Shown here: positions 1-8,283 of the stretch, piece after piece
Layout of the letters: the number at the start of each line of letters is the position of its first letter
Numbering within the stretch: the first letter of the stretch is position 1
From: Flavobacteriales bacterium
Lineage (GTDB): Bacteria; Bacteroidota; Bacteroidia; Flavobacteriales; Flavobacteriaceae
Direction: 5' to 3'
NCBI GenBank assembly: GCA_003229235.1
Contig: QIIH01000231.1
Span: 1 to 10,156, forward strand
DNA: 10,156 nt
The notes under the pieces: generated by a model
Database searches by the model: none
What the model saw: only the letters and a program-made list of their open reading frames with translations
What the model was told of the DNA's origin: nothing
Translations under genes and position numbers: made by a program

Positions 1-45
1 GTCTATTCCAGCCAAAAAATTAGATTAACGGGACATTGTTAGCAT

Positions 46-78
46 AAAAAAAGAGCCGCAATTTGCAGCTCTTTTTTT
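46..78. terminator. Bidirectional rho-independent terminator
   Basis: A perfect 11-base inverted repeat (AAAAAAAGAGC at 46-56, GCTCTTTTTTT at 68-78) encloses an 11-base loop. The loop can form a further GCA/TGC stem. Each strand reads GC-rich stem followed by a T run, so it can stop transcription from either side. It lies 24 bases past the stop codon of the minus-strand peptidase gene and 3 bases past a TAG at 40-42 on the plus strand. That fits a terminator shared by two convergent genes, although the plus-strand gene is too short here to prove. Confidence 0.85.
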
Positions 79-92
79 ATATAAATTAAATG

Positions 93-104
93 AGGCAATT
101 GCCT
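93..104. repeat. 12-base perfect palindrome at the peptidase gene stop
   Basis: AGGCAATTGCCT is its own reverse complement and overlaps the stop codon (103-105, minus strand) of the M14 peptidase gene. It lies 14 bases from the hairpin terminator. It has no T run and may be coincidental. Confidence 0.35.
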
Positions 105-2580
105 AGAGCGTAAATGCATTGCTATTTACAAAGAATATGCTGTTAACAAGAAGTAGTTTTCCGCGTTCCCAAAACGATCTAAACATAACATCGTCTACCA
201 TATAAACAACACTACCGCGACCCATTCTTGCTTCTCCAAAAACTAGCGAATTGGCTAACGATTTTTTTGCTTCTTCCCCAGAAAAACCAGCGACGCTAGT
301 AGGTTCGCCTTCGATATAACCAACATTATAGCCGTTTTCTAAAAACTTATAAGAATTGCTGCCTAACTTTAAACTAAAGTAAGAATCTCCAAACCCGAAT
401 GCCATGGGGTGCGAGGCATCCATTTTTACCTTGTAAATGGCACCAGTAATAAAGTTTTTAAGATTGCTGCGTTGGCGATCTTTATAAGCAACCAGATTGC
501 CTTTGTCTTCATCTTCGCTGTCTTCTGAATTGTTTTCTTTTAAATCGAAACCATCTTTATCTGCAAAACTCTGAACAGCTCTACCAACGGCAATTACTTT
601 TCCGCCAGAGCGAACCCATTGTTTTAGGTCGTCCATAGTGTCGCCGTTAAGCTGTCTGCCGTACCAACCTTGTGGCATGATAAGCACATCGAAGTTTGTC
701 AAAGCACTCGCACTAAAGTTATCTGTATTAATCGAAGTAATTGGATATTTTAATTGCTGCTCAAAAAAGTGCCAGAGAGCGCCATAGCTCAAAGAAGAAG
801 TGCCTTCACCTTGTAACATAGCTACGCGTTGTTTGTTAATCAATTTTACATCGGGCGAGCCAAAATCTGTAATACTATCGGCAAAACTTGTATTAGATGC
901 CTGTAAACTGCGCTCGTGCTTATTGGCAATATCAACGAGTTGTGTAGCCCAATTTGTGTTGTTTTTATTGTCGCTATTTGTAACGATTAAAGTTCCTGGG
1001 TCAAAAGATTGGCCACTAAACATGAGCGATTTTTCGCTAAAGCGAACTCTAATGTCTGCTTTTAACAATTCTGCTAGAAATTCTGCATCGTCTAAACTGT
1101 TCCACTTTACAAGATAGCCAGCTGCATTTTGGGCAACCATATTATTGGTAAACCCATTAGGTGCGCTCGCATCACCAGAAATTAATGAAGTGCTAGCTAC
1201 GCCATCAAGACCATAGCCATGAACCAAATTCCAGGCAGTGATATCATAAGTAAGTGGCTCAGATAAAAAAGCATCAGGCTCGAAGAGCGCTTTTACCATC
1301 TTTCCTTTAGGTTGATTAGTGCTAACAACCAAGGCCCCTTTAGAATCAAAACTGCCATTCTCGTCTTTAGAATACACATATCCACTCACGCTATTTGCGT
1401 CTGTGTATCCGTATTTAATTTGATGTTTGTCTAAAAGGCTGGCTAAACGCTGCACGTTATCTGCGTTACCATTGAGTACATAACTCTTGTATTTTAGATT
1501 ACTTGTATCAAAGAACTCTTTAAACTCGGTATTTAACTTGGCAGCATTAGCAGCAGCAATCTCTACGGTAGATAAACCTGTAGTAGTATGATGCATTACG
1601 CGATCTACTAGTGTAAGTTCGAAGCCTTCGTCTGTGTTTACGCCTAATCCAGCTCTAGAATGTCCGGCCTGTTCGTAGGTCATCCCTATGGCTCCCATAA
1701 AGGTAGGGTAGGTGTCTCCATAGCTAGGATACAGCAAATCGAAGCGCTCTCTTGTAAAAAATAACCAGCCATTGGCGTCAAAATATTTGGCGTGATTTTT
1801 ACCAATCTCAACTTGAAAGTCTCGTTGCCAGTCACTAATAATTTCGTGATAGGGTTCGGCTGCAGGAGCAAAATAATAGGGTTCGTTATAGCCTTGTTCG
1901 TGAAAATCTACATGAATATGCGGCATCCATTTGTTGTATAATTTTAATCGGTGTTGAGATTCTATTTGTGACGCCCAGGCCCAATCGCGATTTAAATCAA
2001 ACAAATAATGATTTGCGCGACCTCCTGGCCAAGGTTCGTTGTGTTCTGTCGAATTTGGTGCTGCATTATAAGGAGTAGCCTTTACTTGATTGTACCAGTT
2101 TACATAACGATCACGGCCATCAGGATTAATGCATGGGTCCATAATAACCACAGTGTTTTCTAGCCATGCTTGCTTTTCTGTAATTAGTTTGTACAAAGTG
2201 AGCATAGCCGCTTCTGTGCTAGAAGCTTCGTTGCCATGTACATTATAGCTCAGCCAAACGATAGCAGTTTCTGGCGTAGCTAATCCTTCCTCTAGTCCAA
2301 TATTCTTTAGGTTGTCTTGTCTAATATTCTCTAAGTTGCCTAAATTTTGTGGTGTCGAAATCACAGCAAAAGTCAAAGGACGCCGCTCGTAGGTTTTACC
2401 ATAATCTTGATAGGTAACCATATCGCTATTGACAGCAACATGCTTAAAATAGTTGACCACATCGGCATGACGCGTAAATTGCGTGCCAATAGGGTAACCT
2501 AAAAAGGCTTCTGGAGATTTTAGCTGAGCGGTAGCGTTAAAAACTAGTGCTAGACTCAAAACGAGGAATAATTTTCTCAT
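103..2580 (-). CDS. Secreted M14-family zinc carboxypeptidase-like protein
   Basis: This 825-residue protein is predicted to be an exported zinc metallopeptidase of the M14 (carboxypeptidase A-like) family, hydrolysing peptides in the periplasm or outside the cell. A signal peptide (MRKLFLVLSLALVFNATAQ) fixes the start at 2580; the reading frame extends 30 codons upstream, but that extension looks non-coding. Visible M14 landmarks are HGNE (His115, Glu118, first two zinc ligands), NPDGR at 152-156, DLNRD with Asn197-Arg198 (substrate carboxylate binding in the family), a probable third zinc ligand at His228 in HVDFHEQG, and TYEQAG with Glu303 as the likely catalytic glutamate. Residues about 582-690 resemble a class I glutamine-amidotransferase-like fold. 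That fold has GRA (666-668) where a nucleophile cysteine would sit, so it is probably non-catalytic. A very acidic stretch follows at 681-693. No C-terminal sorting domain is visible. The true substrate is unknown. The gene is transcribed alone, divergently from bshC; I found no convincing promoter, only a weak TAGCTTTA at 2611-2604. Confidence 0.9.
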   Translation of the reverse strand: MRKLFLVLSLALVFNATAQLKSPEAFLGYPIGTQFTRHADVVNYFKHVAVNSDMVTYQDYGKTYERRPLTFAVISTPQNLGNLENIRQDNLKNIGLEEGLATPETAIVWLSYNVHGNEASSTEAAMLTLYKLITEKQAWLENTVVIMDPCINPDGRDRYVNWYNQVKATPYNAAPNSTEHNEPWPGGRANHYLFDLNRDWAWASQIESQHRLKLYNKWMPHIHVDFHEQGYNEPYYFAPAAEPYHEIISDWQRDFQVEIGKNHAKYFDANGWLFFTRERFDLLYPSYGDTYPTFMGAIGMTYEQAGHSRAGLGVNTDEGFELTLVDRVMHHTTTGLSTVEIAAANAAKLNTEFKEFFDTSNLKYKSYVLNGNADNVQRLASLLDKHQIKYGYTDANSVSGYVYSKDENGSFDSKGALVVSTNQPKGKMVKALFEPDAFLSEPLTYDITAWNLVHGYGLDGVASTSLISGDASAPNGFTNNMVAQNAAGYLVKWNSLDDAEFLAELLKADIRVRFSEKSLMFSGQSFDPGTLIVTNSDNKNNTNWATQLVDIANKHERSLQASNTSFADSITDFGSPDVKLINKQRVAMLQGEGTSSLSYGALWHFFEQQLKYPITSINTDNFSASALTNFDVLIMPQGWYGRQLNGDTMDDLKQWVRSGGKVIAVGRAVQSFADKDGFDLKENNSEDSEDEDKGNLVAYKDRQRSNLKNFITGAIYKVKMDASHPMAFGFGDSYFSLKLGSNSYKFLENGYNVGYIEGEPTSVAGFSGEEAKKSLANSLVFGEARMGRGSVVYMVDDVMFRSFWERGKLLLVNSIFFVNSNAFTL

Positions 2581-2653
2581 GAAAGGTTTGTTTGATTGGA
2601 TGCTAAAGCTACAAAAATTGGGTCTATCTGTAGTCGCTGTTATTAAGATTAAC

Positions 2654-2668
2654 GAATCTTTTAGATTC
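2654..2668. repeat. Inverted repeat, candidate operator (left copy)
   Basis: GAATCT (2654-2659) and AGATTC (2663-2668) form a perfect 6-3-6 inverted repeat in the divergent intergenic region, ending two bases before the TTG of the proposed bshC promoter. It shares its last three bases with a second 6-3-6 repeat. Such spacing suits a dimeric regulator, but no regulator gene lies nearby and the role is inferred. Confidence 0.4.
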
Positions 2669-2680
2669 ACTTGGAGTGAA
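2666..2680. repeat. Inverted repeat overlapping bshC -33 (right copy)
   Basis: TTCACT (2666-2671) and AGTGAA (2675-2680) form a second perfect 6-3-6 inverted repeat. The proposed -33 TTG (2671-2673) falls inside it, so a bound protein would be expected to block or alter bshC transcription. Its half-site differs from that of the neighbouring repeat (TTCACT against GAATCT), so if both are functional they may bind different proteins. Confidence 0.4.
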
Positions 2681-2699
2681 GTTTGTATTTTTACCTTTT
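2671..2699 (+). promoter_or_regulatory. Candidate bshC promoter
   Basis: TTG (2671-2673), an 18-base spacer and TACCTTTT (2692-2699) match the Bacteroidota housekeeping promoter TTG-N17-23-TAnnTTTG except for the final base. By the usual geometry, transcription would start near 2703, giving a leader of about 13 bases before the ATG at 2716. This supports that start over the in-frame ATG at 2683, which would lie inside the promoter. Confidence 0.5.
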
Positions 2700-2715
2700 A
2701 ACAGCAATCACCTTT

Positions 2716-4320
2716 ATGGCTACCAACGCTATCCCTTATTCTCAGACGGGTTATTTTTCTAAAACAATTTGCGATTATTTAGCACAAGATGCGGCCATAG
2801 TGCAATTCTACCATCGGTTTCCTACACTGGAGAGTTTTAAAGCTCAAATTGTCGAAAAATCTGAGCAAGAAGTTTGCAATAGTGCCAAACGATCAACTCT
2901 TGTAGCAGCCTTAACATCGCAGTATGCTAGACTAGATATAAGTGAGTTTACTGCCAAAAATATTAGCTCATTACAAGATTCTAAAACCTTTACAATTACG
3001 ACAGGGCATCAGCTTAATTTGTTTACTGGTCCTTTGTATTTTTTATATAAAATTGTTTCGGTTATCAATTTGTGCAAACAACTAAAAGAGCGTTATCCAG
3101 CATATAATTTTGTTCCAATTTATTGGATGGCAACAGAAGACCACGACTTCGACGAGATTAACTATTTTAATCATAAGGGTAAAAAAATACAGTGGGATAG
3201 TGTCCAACAAGGTGCCGTAGGTCGCTTTTCGACCAAAGGTCTTGAGGGGGTATTGCAAGAAATAAAAATGAAATTTGGGCAAACAGATTTTGCAAATCAA
3301 CTCATTGAGGTGTTCAAAAAAGGTTATTTAGAACACGAAAATTTAGCCGATGCGACGCGTTATTTAGGCGATGCATTATTTGGCGATCAAGGCCTGGTAA
3401 TTGTAGATGGCGACGATGCTTCTCTAAAAAGAGCTTTTTCTGTTTTCGCTAAAGCGGAATTTGATTCAGAAAAATCTTATACTGAGGTTACCAAAACGAC
3501 TGCCAGATTGGTGGAGGCAGGTTATAAAGAACAGGTGCATCCGAGAGAGATTAATTTATTTTACTTAAACGATGGCCTTCGTGAGCGAATTGTCAAAAAG
3601 GACGAGCTGTTTTTTGTAAATGAAACTACGATTCAATTTACGTATGCAGAATTGCTTGCAGAGTTAGATGCACATCCAGAACGCTTTTCACCTAATGCGC
3701 TTTTAAGACCCTTATATCAAGAGGCTATTTTACCAAATCTTTGTTATATCGGTGGAGGTGGAGAGCTTGCATATTGGTTACAATTAAAAGATTACTTCGC
3801 TTCGGTAGGTGTGGTTTTCCCCATATTGTTACTCAGAAACTCGGCACTTATCATTACTGCAAAGCAACTTGAGAAAACAGAGAAGCTGGATCTTACAATT
3901 TTAGATCTATTTAAAAAACAAGAGGTGCTAATCGATCAAAAGGTTGCACAGCTAAGCGAAATTGATATTGACCTTAGCCAACAACGAACACATTTGAAAA
4001 AACAATTTGAAGCACTATACGAGTTGGCTAAAAAAACGGATGCTAGCTTTTTGGGAGCCGTTGGAGCACAGGAGAAAAAGCAATTAAATGGTTTAGATTA
4101 CCTAGAAAAACGATTAAAAACTGCCCAGAAACGAAAGTTAAGCGATCATTTAGAGCGATTAACCAGTTTGCAAGACAGCCTTTTTCCTGCTAAGAGCCTG
4201 CAAGAAAGAAATACCAATTTTTCTGAATTCTATTTACAGCATGGGGCTAGTTTGATAGAAGAGATTAGTAAATCTTTAGATCCTTTATCACAGAATTTTA
4301 CGATTATCAGGCTTTCTTAA
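2716..4320 (+). CDS. bshC: Bacillithiol biosynthesis cysteine-adding enzyme BshC
   Basis: BshC is the cytoplasmic enzyme assigned to the last step of bacillithiol synthesis, joining cysteine to glucosaminyl-malate (GlcN-Mal). Bacillithiol is the low-molecular-weight thiol of Bacillota and many Bacteroidota. The 534-residue length is typical. Three family hallmarks are clear: TGHQLNLFTGPLYFLYKI (96-113), FVPIYWMATEDHDFDEIN (132-149) and the glycine-rich LPNLCYIGGGGELAYW (339-354). Residues about 385-485 are charged and helical, matching the coiled-coil segment of the family. I chose ATG 2716 because MATNAIPYSQTGYF resembles known BshC N-termini and because an 11-codon longer version would start within the promoter. 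The gene seems to be transcribed alone. bshA and bshB, needed for the earlier steps, are not in this window and must lie elsewhere if the pathway is complete. Confidence 0.95.
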   Translation: MATNAIPYSQTGYFSKTICDYLAQDAAIVQFYHRFPTLESFKAQIVEKSEQEVCNSAKRSTLVAALTSQYARLDISEFTAKNISSLQDSKTFTITTGHQLNLFTGPLYFLYKIVSVINLCKQLKERYPAYNFVPIYWMATEDHDFDEINYFNHKGKKIQWDSVQQGAVGRFSTKGLEGVLQEIKMKFGQTDFANQLIEVFKKGYLEHENLADATRYLGDALFGDQGLVIVDGDDASLKRAFSVFAKAEFDSEKSYTEVTKTTARLVEAGYKEQVHPREINLFYLNDGLRERIVKKDELFFVNETTIQFTYAELLAELDAHPERFSPNALLRPLYQEAILPNLCYIGGGGELAYWLQLKDYFASVGVVFPILLLRNSALIITAKQLEKTEKLDLTILDLFKKQEVLIDQKVAQLSEIDIDLSQQRTHLKKQFEALYELAKKTDASFLGAVGAQEKKQLNGLDYLEKRLKTAQKRKLSDHLERLTSLQDSLFPAKSLQERNTNFSEFYLQHGASLIEEISKSLDPLSQNFTIIRLS

Positions 4321-4362
4321 AATTGGTCGATAACTGCTAGTAAATTTTTATTAAAACCCTTT

Positions 4363-4390
4363 TTGACGTTTAATATTTGACTTACTTTTG
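4363..4390 (+). promoter_or_regulatory. guaA promoter, probably leaderless
   Basis: TTG (4363-4365), 17 bases and TACTTTTG (4383-4390) are a full match to the Bacteroidota consensus TTG-N17-23-TAnnTTTG. The -7 box ends only three bases before the ATG at 4394, so the expected transcription start falls on or beside the start codon. That leaves no room for a 5' riboswitch or ribosome binding site. It is the best promoter match in the window and probably drives guaA and the two genes after it. Confidence 0.7.
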
Positions 4391-4393
4391 CTT

Positions 4394-5923
4394 ATGCAAA
4401 ACAACGTACTAATTCTTGATTTTGGATCGCAGTATACACAGCTAATAGCTAGGCGTGTTAGAGAGCTCAACATTTACTGCGAAATTCATCCTTATCACTC
4501 AGTTCCAGACGATATTTCTAGTTTTAAAGCGGTAGTGCTATCCGGCAGTCCTTTCTCTGTTAGAGCAGAAGATGCTCCGCATCCAGATTTATCAAAAATT
4601 AAGGGTAAACTACCTTTATTAGGGGTTTGCTACGGGGCTCAATATTTGGCACATTTTAATGGAGGCGAAGTTGCACTTTCTAATACAAGAGAATACGGCC
4701 GAGCTAGATTGAGTCATATTTTTACGCACGACAATTTGTTTCAAAACATAGAGGCCAATACACAGGTGTGGATGAGCCATGCTGATACTATTGCGGTCTT
4801 GCCAGAAAATGCGGTTTTACTTGCAAGTACAAACGATGTAAAAAATGCAGCTTTCAAATTAGAAGGAGAACAAACCTATGCAATTCAGTTTCACCCAGAG
4901 GTTTATCATACTAGTGACGGGAAACAGTTATTAGAAAACTTTTTAGTTGGTATTGCGGGCATTACCCCAGACTGGACACCTGCACATTTTGTAGATCAAA
5001 CGGTTGCAGACCTAAAAGAGAAGTTGGGCAACGATAAAGTAGTATTAGGTTTAAGCGGCGGTGTAGATTCTACAGTAGCCGCAATGTTATTGCACAAAGC
5101 CATTGGCAAGAACTTGTTTTGCATTTTTGTAAACAACGGTTTACTTAGAAAGAATGAGTTTAAAAGTGTTTTAGAACAGTATCATGGAATGGGCTTAAAC
5201 GTAAAAGGTGTAGATGCTTCGGCACGCTTTTTGGATGCCCTAGCTGGAGAGTCAGACCCAGAGAAAAAGCGCAAGGCTATTGGTGGCGCGTTTATCGAAG
5301 TTTTTGACGACGAGGCTCAATTGGTAAAAGGTGTAGATTGGTTAGCACAAGGAACTATTTATCCGGATGTAATCGAAAGTGTGTCTGTAAATGGGCCTTC
5401 GGTGACAATTAAATCACACCACAATGTAGGTGGGTTGCCAGATTTTATGAAGCTAAAGATTGTAGAACCTTTACGCATGTTATTTAAAGACGAAGTACGA
5501 AGAGTAGGAGCTCAAATAGGTATTGACCCTGAGATTTTGGGTAGGCATCCCTTCCCGGGGCCAGGCCTTGCGATTCGTATTTTGGGAGATATCACTCCTG
5601 AAAAAGTTCGTATCTTACAGGAAGTCGATCATATTTTTATTGACGGTCTTAAAAAATGGGATTTGTACGATAAAGTATGGCAGGCAGGTGCAATGTTATT
5701 ACCAGTAAACTCTGTAGGAGTAATGGGAGACGAACGTACTTACGAAAAAGCGGTTGTGCTTAGAGCAGTAGAATCTACCGATGGAATGACGGCAGATTGG
5801 GTAAATTTACCTTACGAATTTTTGCAAGAAACCTCAAATCATATAATAAATAAAGTGAAAGGCGTTAATAGAGTAGTGTACGATATTAGTTCGAAACCTC
5901 CAGCAACGATTGAATGGGAATAA
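4394..5923 (+). CDS. guaA: GMP synthase (glutamine-hydrolysing)
   Basis: GuaA converts XMP to GMP using ATP and ammonia from glutamine, the last step of de novo guanine nucleotide synthesis in the cytoplasm. The 509-residue protein has the full two-domain layout. The N-terminal class I glutamine amidotransferase domain has nucleophile Cys79 in GVCYGAQ and His167/Glu169 in QFHPEV. The ATP-pyrophosphatase domain has the PP-loop SGGVDS at 221-226. The C-terminal dimerisation domain ends in the characteristic [23 protein letters not shown] (385-398) is another family signature. ATG 4394 is preferred to the TTG at 4388, which lies in the promoter -7 box. The stop codon overlaps the next start as TAATG, so the downstream gene is probably translated by re-initiation after guaA. 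No lesion or unusual residue is visible. Confidence 0.98.
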   Translation: MQNNVLILDFGSQYTQLIARRVRELNIYCEIHPYHSVPDDISSFKAVVLSGSPFSVRAEDAPHPDLSKIKGKLPLLGVCYGAQYLAHFNGGEVALSNTREYGRARLSHIFTHDNLFQNIEANTQVWMSHADTIAVLPENAVLLASTNDVKNAAFKLEGEQTYAIQFHPEVYHTSDGKQLLENFLVGIAGITPDWTPAHFVDQTVADLKEKLGNDKVVLGLSGGVDSTVAAMLLHKAIGKNLFCIFVNNGLLRKNEFKSVLEQYHGMGLNVKGVDASARFLDALAGESDPEKKRKAIGGAFIEVFDDEAQLVKGVDWLAQGTIYPDVIESVSVNGPSVTIKSHHNVGGLPDFMKLKIVEPLRMLFKDEVRRVGAQIGIDPEILGRHPFPGPGLAIRILGDITPEKVRILQEVDHIFIDGLKKWDLYDKVWQAGAMLLPVNSVGVMGDERTYEKAVVLRAVESTDGMTADWVNLPYEFLQETSNHIINKVKGVNRVVYDISSKPPATIEWE

Positions 5924-7869
5924 TGAAGCAAATAAAAGCAATCTGTTTAGTTTTATTTTTATGTGGTATTTTAAGTGCGACAGCACAGAATAATTACCGC
6001 AGCCATACTGTTAAAAATGGCGAAACTGTCTCTAGTATCGCTAGTGATTATGAAATTACTTCGGAAGCTATTTACAAATTAAACCCTAGAGCCCGCAATG
6101 GTGTGCTACCCGACGCAATTTTAATTCTACCAGGAGAGACTGCCAGCACTAATTACAAAGAGCAAGTAGTAGATTTTAAACAGCACAGAGTAAGACGTAA
6201 AGAAACCCTATCTAGTATTGCTAAAAAATATGATATTACAGTCGATGATATAAAACGTTATAATAAACGCTTATACGCAGAGCAGTTAAAAAAAGGGGAT
6301 CGCATCATGGTTCCGTTAGGGTTAAAAAAAATAGAGATTACCAACACTACTGCAACAGATTCTAACAGCGGCGCAAATACTAATAATACTTCAGAGACAA
6401 TTACTAACAAGGCTGCTAATAAGATTCACATTGTCTTGCCAAAAGAGACTAAATACGGAATCGCTAGAAAATATAATATTACGATTGCTCAGTTGCAAGA
6501 ATTAAATCCGAACATGGGAGAGCCACTCCAGATTGGTATTGAGCTAATGGTGCCAGATACAGAAGTAGTAGCTGCTACCACCATCGAGGACGAGCAATAT
6601 GAGTTTTATGAAGTGAAGCCAAAAGAAGGCTTTTTTAGGCTCAAAGTGAAGTTTGGAGTTACTCAAGAAGAGGTTATTCTTTTAAACCCTTATGCATCAG
6701 AAGGTCTTAAGGATGGAATGATTTTAAAGCTACCCAAAGCAAGTTCAAGTCAAAATGCCGCAACTAGTGCCAAAGTAATCGATTTGACCTATCAAATCAC
6801 CAATTTAGAACCCAAGAACGTTGTGGTAATGCTGCCATTTAGTTTACCAAAAGTACGACGCAACTCAATGGAGGCAAATAGAGATATTATTATCAATAGC
6901 CGAACATTAGCAATTGCTTTAGACTTTTACAGTGGCGTTTTAATGGCTACTGAATTTGCAAAAGATAGAGGAATTTCTGTAAACTTAGACGTATTAGATA
7001 CCGAAGGTAAAGAGAGTAAGGTAACTCAACTTATCGGTAGTAAGAACTTTAGAGAAGTAGACGCGGTGATAGGACCACTATTCCAGAAGAACGTGTCAAG
7101 AGCCAGTCGCGAACTGAATCGTTACGATACGCCAGTATTCTCGCCATTGAGTAATCAAGATGCAGGGAATGGGAGTAATTATTTTCAAACAATTCCGTCA
7201 AAGACTTTGCTAGAAAATCGAATGATAGATTATCTAGTACGTAACAAAGAAGATCACAATATTGTTATTATTACTGATGCCAAGCACGCAAAACAAAAGG
7301 CTCGCTTGATAAAGGAGTTCCCTAATGCCAAGGTTTTAAACCCTAATGAAGGTAACTTTTTATACGTAGTTGATATAGAAAAAAACACAGACGAACTGCT
7401 CCAAAACTGGGTAATTCTCGCAAGTGACAATCCAATACTCGTGAGTAATGTTATCGGTTTATTAAATGGTGTGCCAGAAGAAAAACAGGTTCGTTTGTTC
7501 ACCCTTGATAAAAACGATGCTTTTGACTTTGAAGATGTACAAAACGTGAAATTGGGCAGATTGCAACTTACCTACCCGTCTGTGAGTAAAAGTTATGATT
7601 ATAAAGAGCCTTCTGCCTTTGTGACGAGCTATAAAAACAAATATGGAGTTTTGCCAAATCGATTTGCCGTAAGAGGTTTTGATGTCACTTATGATGTGCT
7701 ACTACGCCTGGCGATGGGGGATTCTATGTATGAGGCTATCGAGATTGACGGCGAAACCGAGTACGAAGAAAATAAGTTTTATTATGTACGCTCTGGTGGC
7801 AGTTATAATAACAATGCGGCTTATATCATGAAGTATACAGAAAATCTTTTGTTAGAAGTTATAGAATAA
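5923..7869 (+). CDS. Exported four-LysM protein with PBP1-like ligand-binding domain
   Basis: This 648-residue protein is predicted to sit in the periplasm bound to peptidoglycan. A signal peptide spans about 1-22 (hydrophobic core ICLVLFLCGILSATAQ). The only cysteine there is not in a normal lipobox, so signal peptidase I cleavage is more likely than lipidation. Four LysM modules follow at about 26-71, 86-132, 167-212 and 227-272. LysM2 and LysM3 are separated by an Asn/Thr-rich linker (140-165), and LysM4 is divergent. Residues about 298-645 resemble a periplasmic-binding-protein type 1 (amino-acid/LivJ-like) fold, with VVVMLPF at the start, AVIGPLF at 381-387 and TPVFSPLSNQD at 403-413. 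LpoA, the penicillin-binding-protein activator, has a related C-terminal fold, so a role in regulating wall synthesis is conceivable but inferred. ATG 5923 (MKQIKAI) gives the best signal peptide; an in-frame ATG at 5914 would add three residues. The TAATG overlap with guaA implies coupled translation. Confidence 0.85.
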   Translation: MKQIKAICLVLFLCGILSATAQNNYRSHTVKNGETVSSIASDYEITSEAIYKLNPRARNGVLPDAILILPGETASTNYKEQVVDFKQHRVRRKETLSSIAKKYDITVDDIKRYNKRLYAEQLKKGDRIMVPLGLKKIEITNTTATDSNSGANTNNTSETITNKAANKIHIVLPKETKYGIARKYNITIAQLQELNPNMGEPLQIGIELMVPDTEVVAATTIEDEQYEFYEVKPKEGFFRLKVKFGVTQEEVILLNPYASEGLKDGMILKLPKASSSQNAATSAKVIDLTYQITNLEPKNVVVMLPFSLPKVRRNSMEANRDIIINSRTLAIALDFYSGVLMATEFAKDRGISVNLDVLDTEGKESKVTQLIGSKNFREVDAVIGPLFQKNVSRASRELNRYDTPVFSPLSNQDAGNGSNYFQTIPSKTLLENRMIDYLVRNKEDHNIVIITDAKHAKQKARLIKEFPNAKVLNPNEGNFLYVVDIEKNTDELLQNWVILASDNPILVSNVIGLLNGVPEEKQVRLFTLDKNDAFDFEDVQNVKLGRLQLTYPSVSKSYDYKEPSAFVTSYKNKYGVLPNRFAVRGFDVTYDVLLRLAMGDSMYEAIEIDGETEYEENKFYYVRSGGSYNNNAAYIMKYTENLLLEVIE

Positions 7870-7870
7870 T

Positions 7871-8278
7871 ATGAGCACATCCAAAGTACTATACACAGGC
7901 CAGCTACGTACTAGTAATACACATATCAAATCAGGAAACAGTTATATTACAGATGCTCCAACAGATAATAACGGTAGAGGTGAAGCATTTTCTCCTACCG
8001 ATACTGTTGCCACAGGACTAGCCAATTGCATGCTCACTGTTATGGGAATAAAGGCCCAACAAATGGATGGTAGTATGGACGATAGTTATGCCAATGTAAC
8101 TAAAACTATGGCCAGCAATCCTCGAAGAATTAGTGCCATTAAGGTCGAAATGTATTTGCCAGCACACTATTCAGAAAAGGATAGAAAAATATTAACAAAC
8201 ACGGCAAATACATGTCCTGTTCATTATAGCTTGCATCCAGATATCGAAAAGGATATTAGCTTGCACTGGGAACTCTAA
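7871..8278 (+). CDS. OsmC/Ohr-family protein
   Basis: OsmC-family proteins are small dimeric cytoplasmic enzymes that reduce organic or fatty-acid hydroperoxides using two conserved cysteines, though many members are untested. This 135-residue protein has the expected length and both cysteines: Cys53 in FSPTDTVATGLANCML, the helix carrying the first reactive cysteine, and Cys115 in NTCPVHYSL. It fits the OsmC/YhfA-like branch better than Ohr, but I cannot separate the subfamilies by eye. It starts one base after the stop of the LysM gene, so it is the third gene of the guaA unit. The link to GMP synthesis is unclear. bshC two genes upstream suggests thiol chemistry as a shared theme, by inference only. 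No terminator is seen after it. Confidence 0.88.
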   Translation: MSTSKVLYTGQLRTSNTHIKSGNSYITDAPTDNNGRGEAFSPTDTVATGLANCMLTVMGIKAQQMDGSMDDSYANVTKTMASNPRRISAIKVEMYLPAHYSEKDRKILTNTANTCPVHYSLHPDIEKDISLHWEL

Positions 8279-8283
8279 CCTTT

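Noticed and set aside
1..42. Possible 3' end of an upstream plus-strand gene, stopping at TAG 40-42 (or at TAA 26-28 in another frame)
   Set aside because: Only 13 or 8 codons are visible, no family can be recognised, and two frames are equally possible. The adjacent bidirectional terminator makes a convergent gene plausible but does not identify it.
800..1117. Plus-strand 105-codon open frame opposite the peptidase gene
   Set aside because: It lies wholly antisense to a well-supported M14 gene and has no recognisable domain.
4321..4393. Terminator or riboswitch between bshC and guaA
   Set aside because: The gap is AT-rich but has no GC-stemmed hairpin with a T run, and the guaA promoter occupies its second half.
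5523..5708. 61-codon open frame within guaA
   Set aside because: It is an alternative frame of a conserved GMP synthase region and has no independent support.
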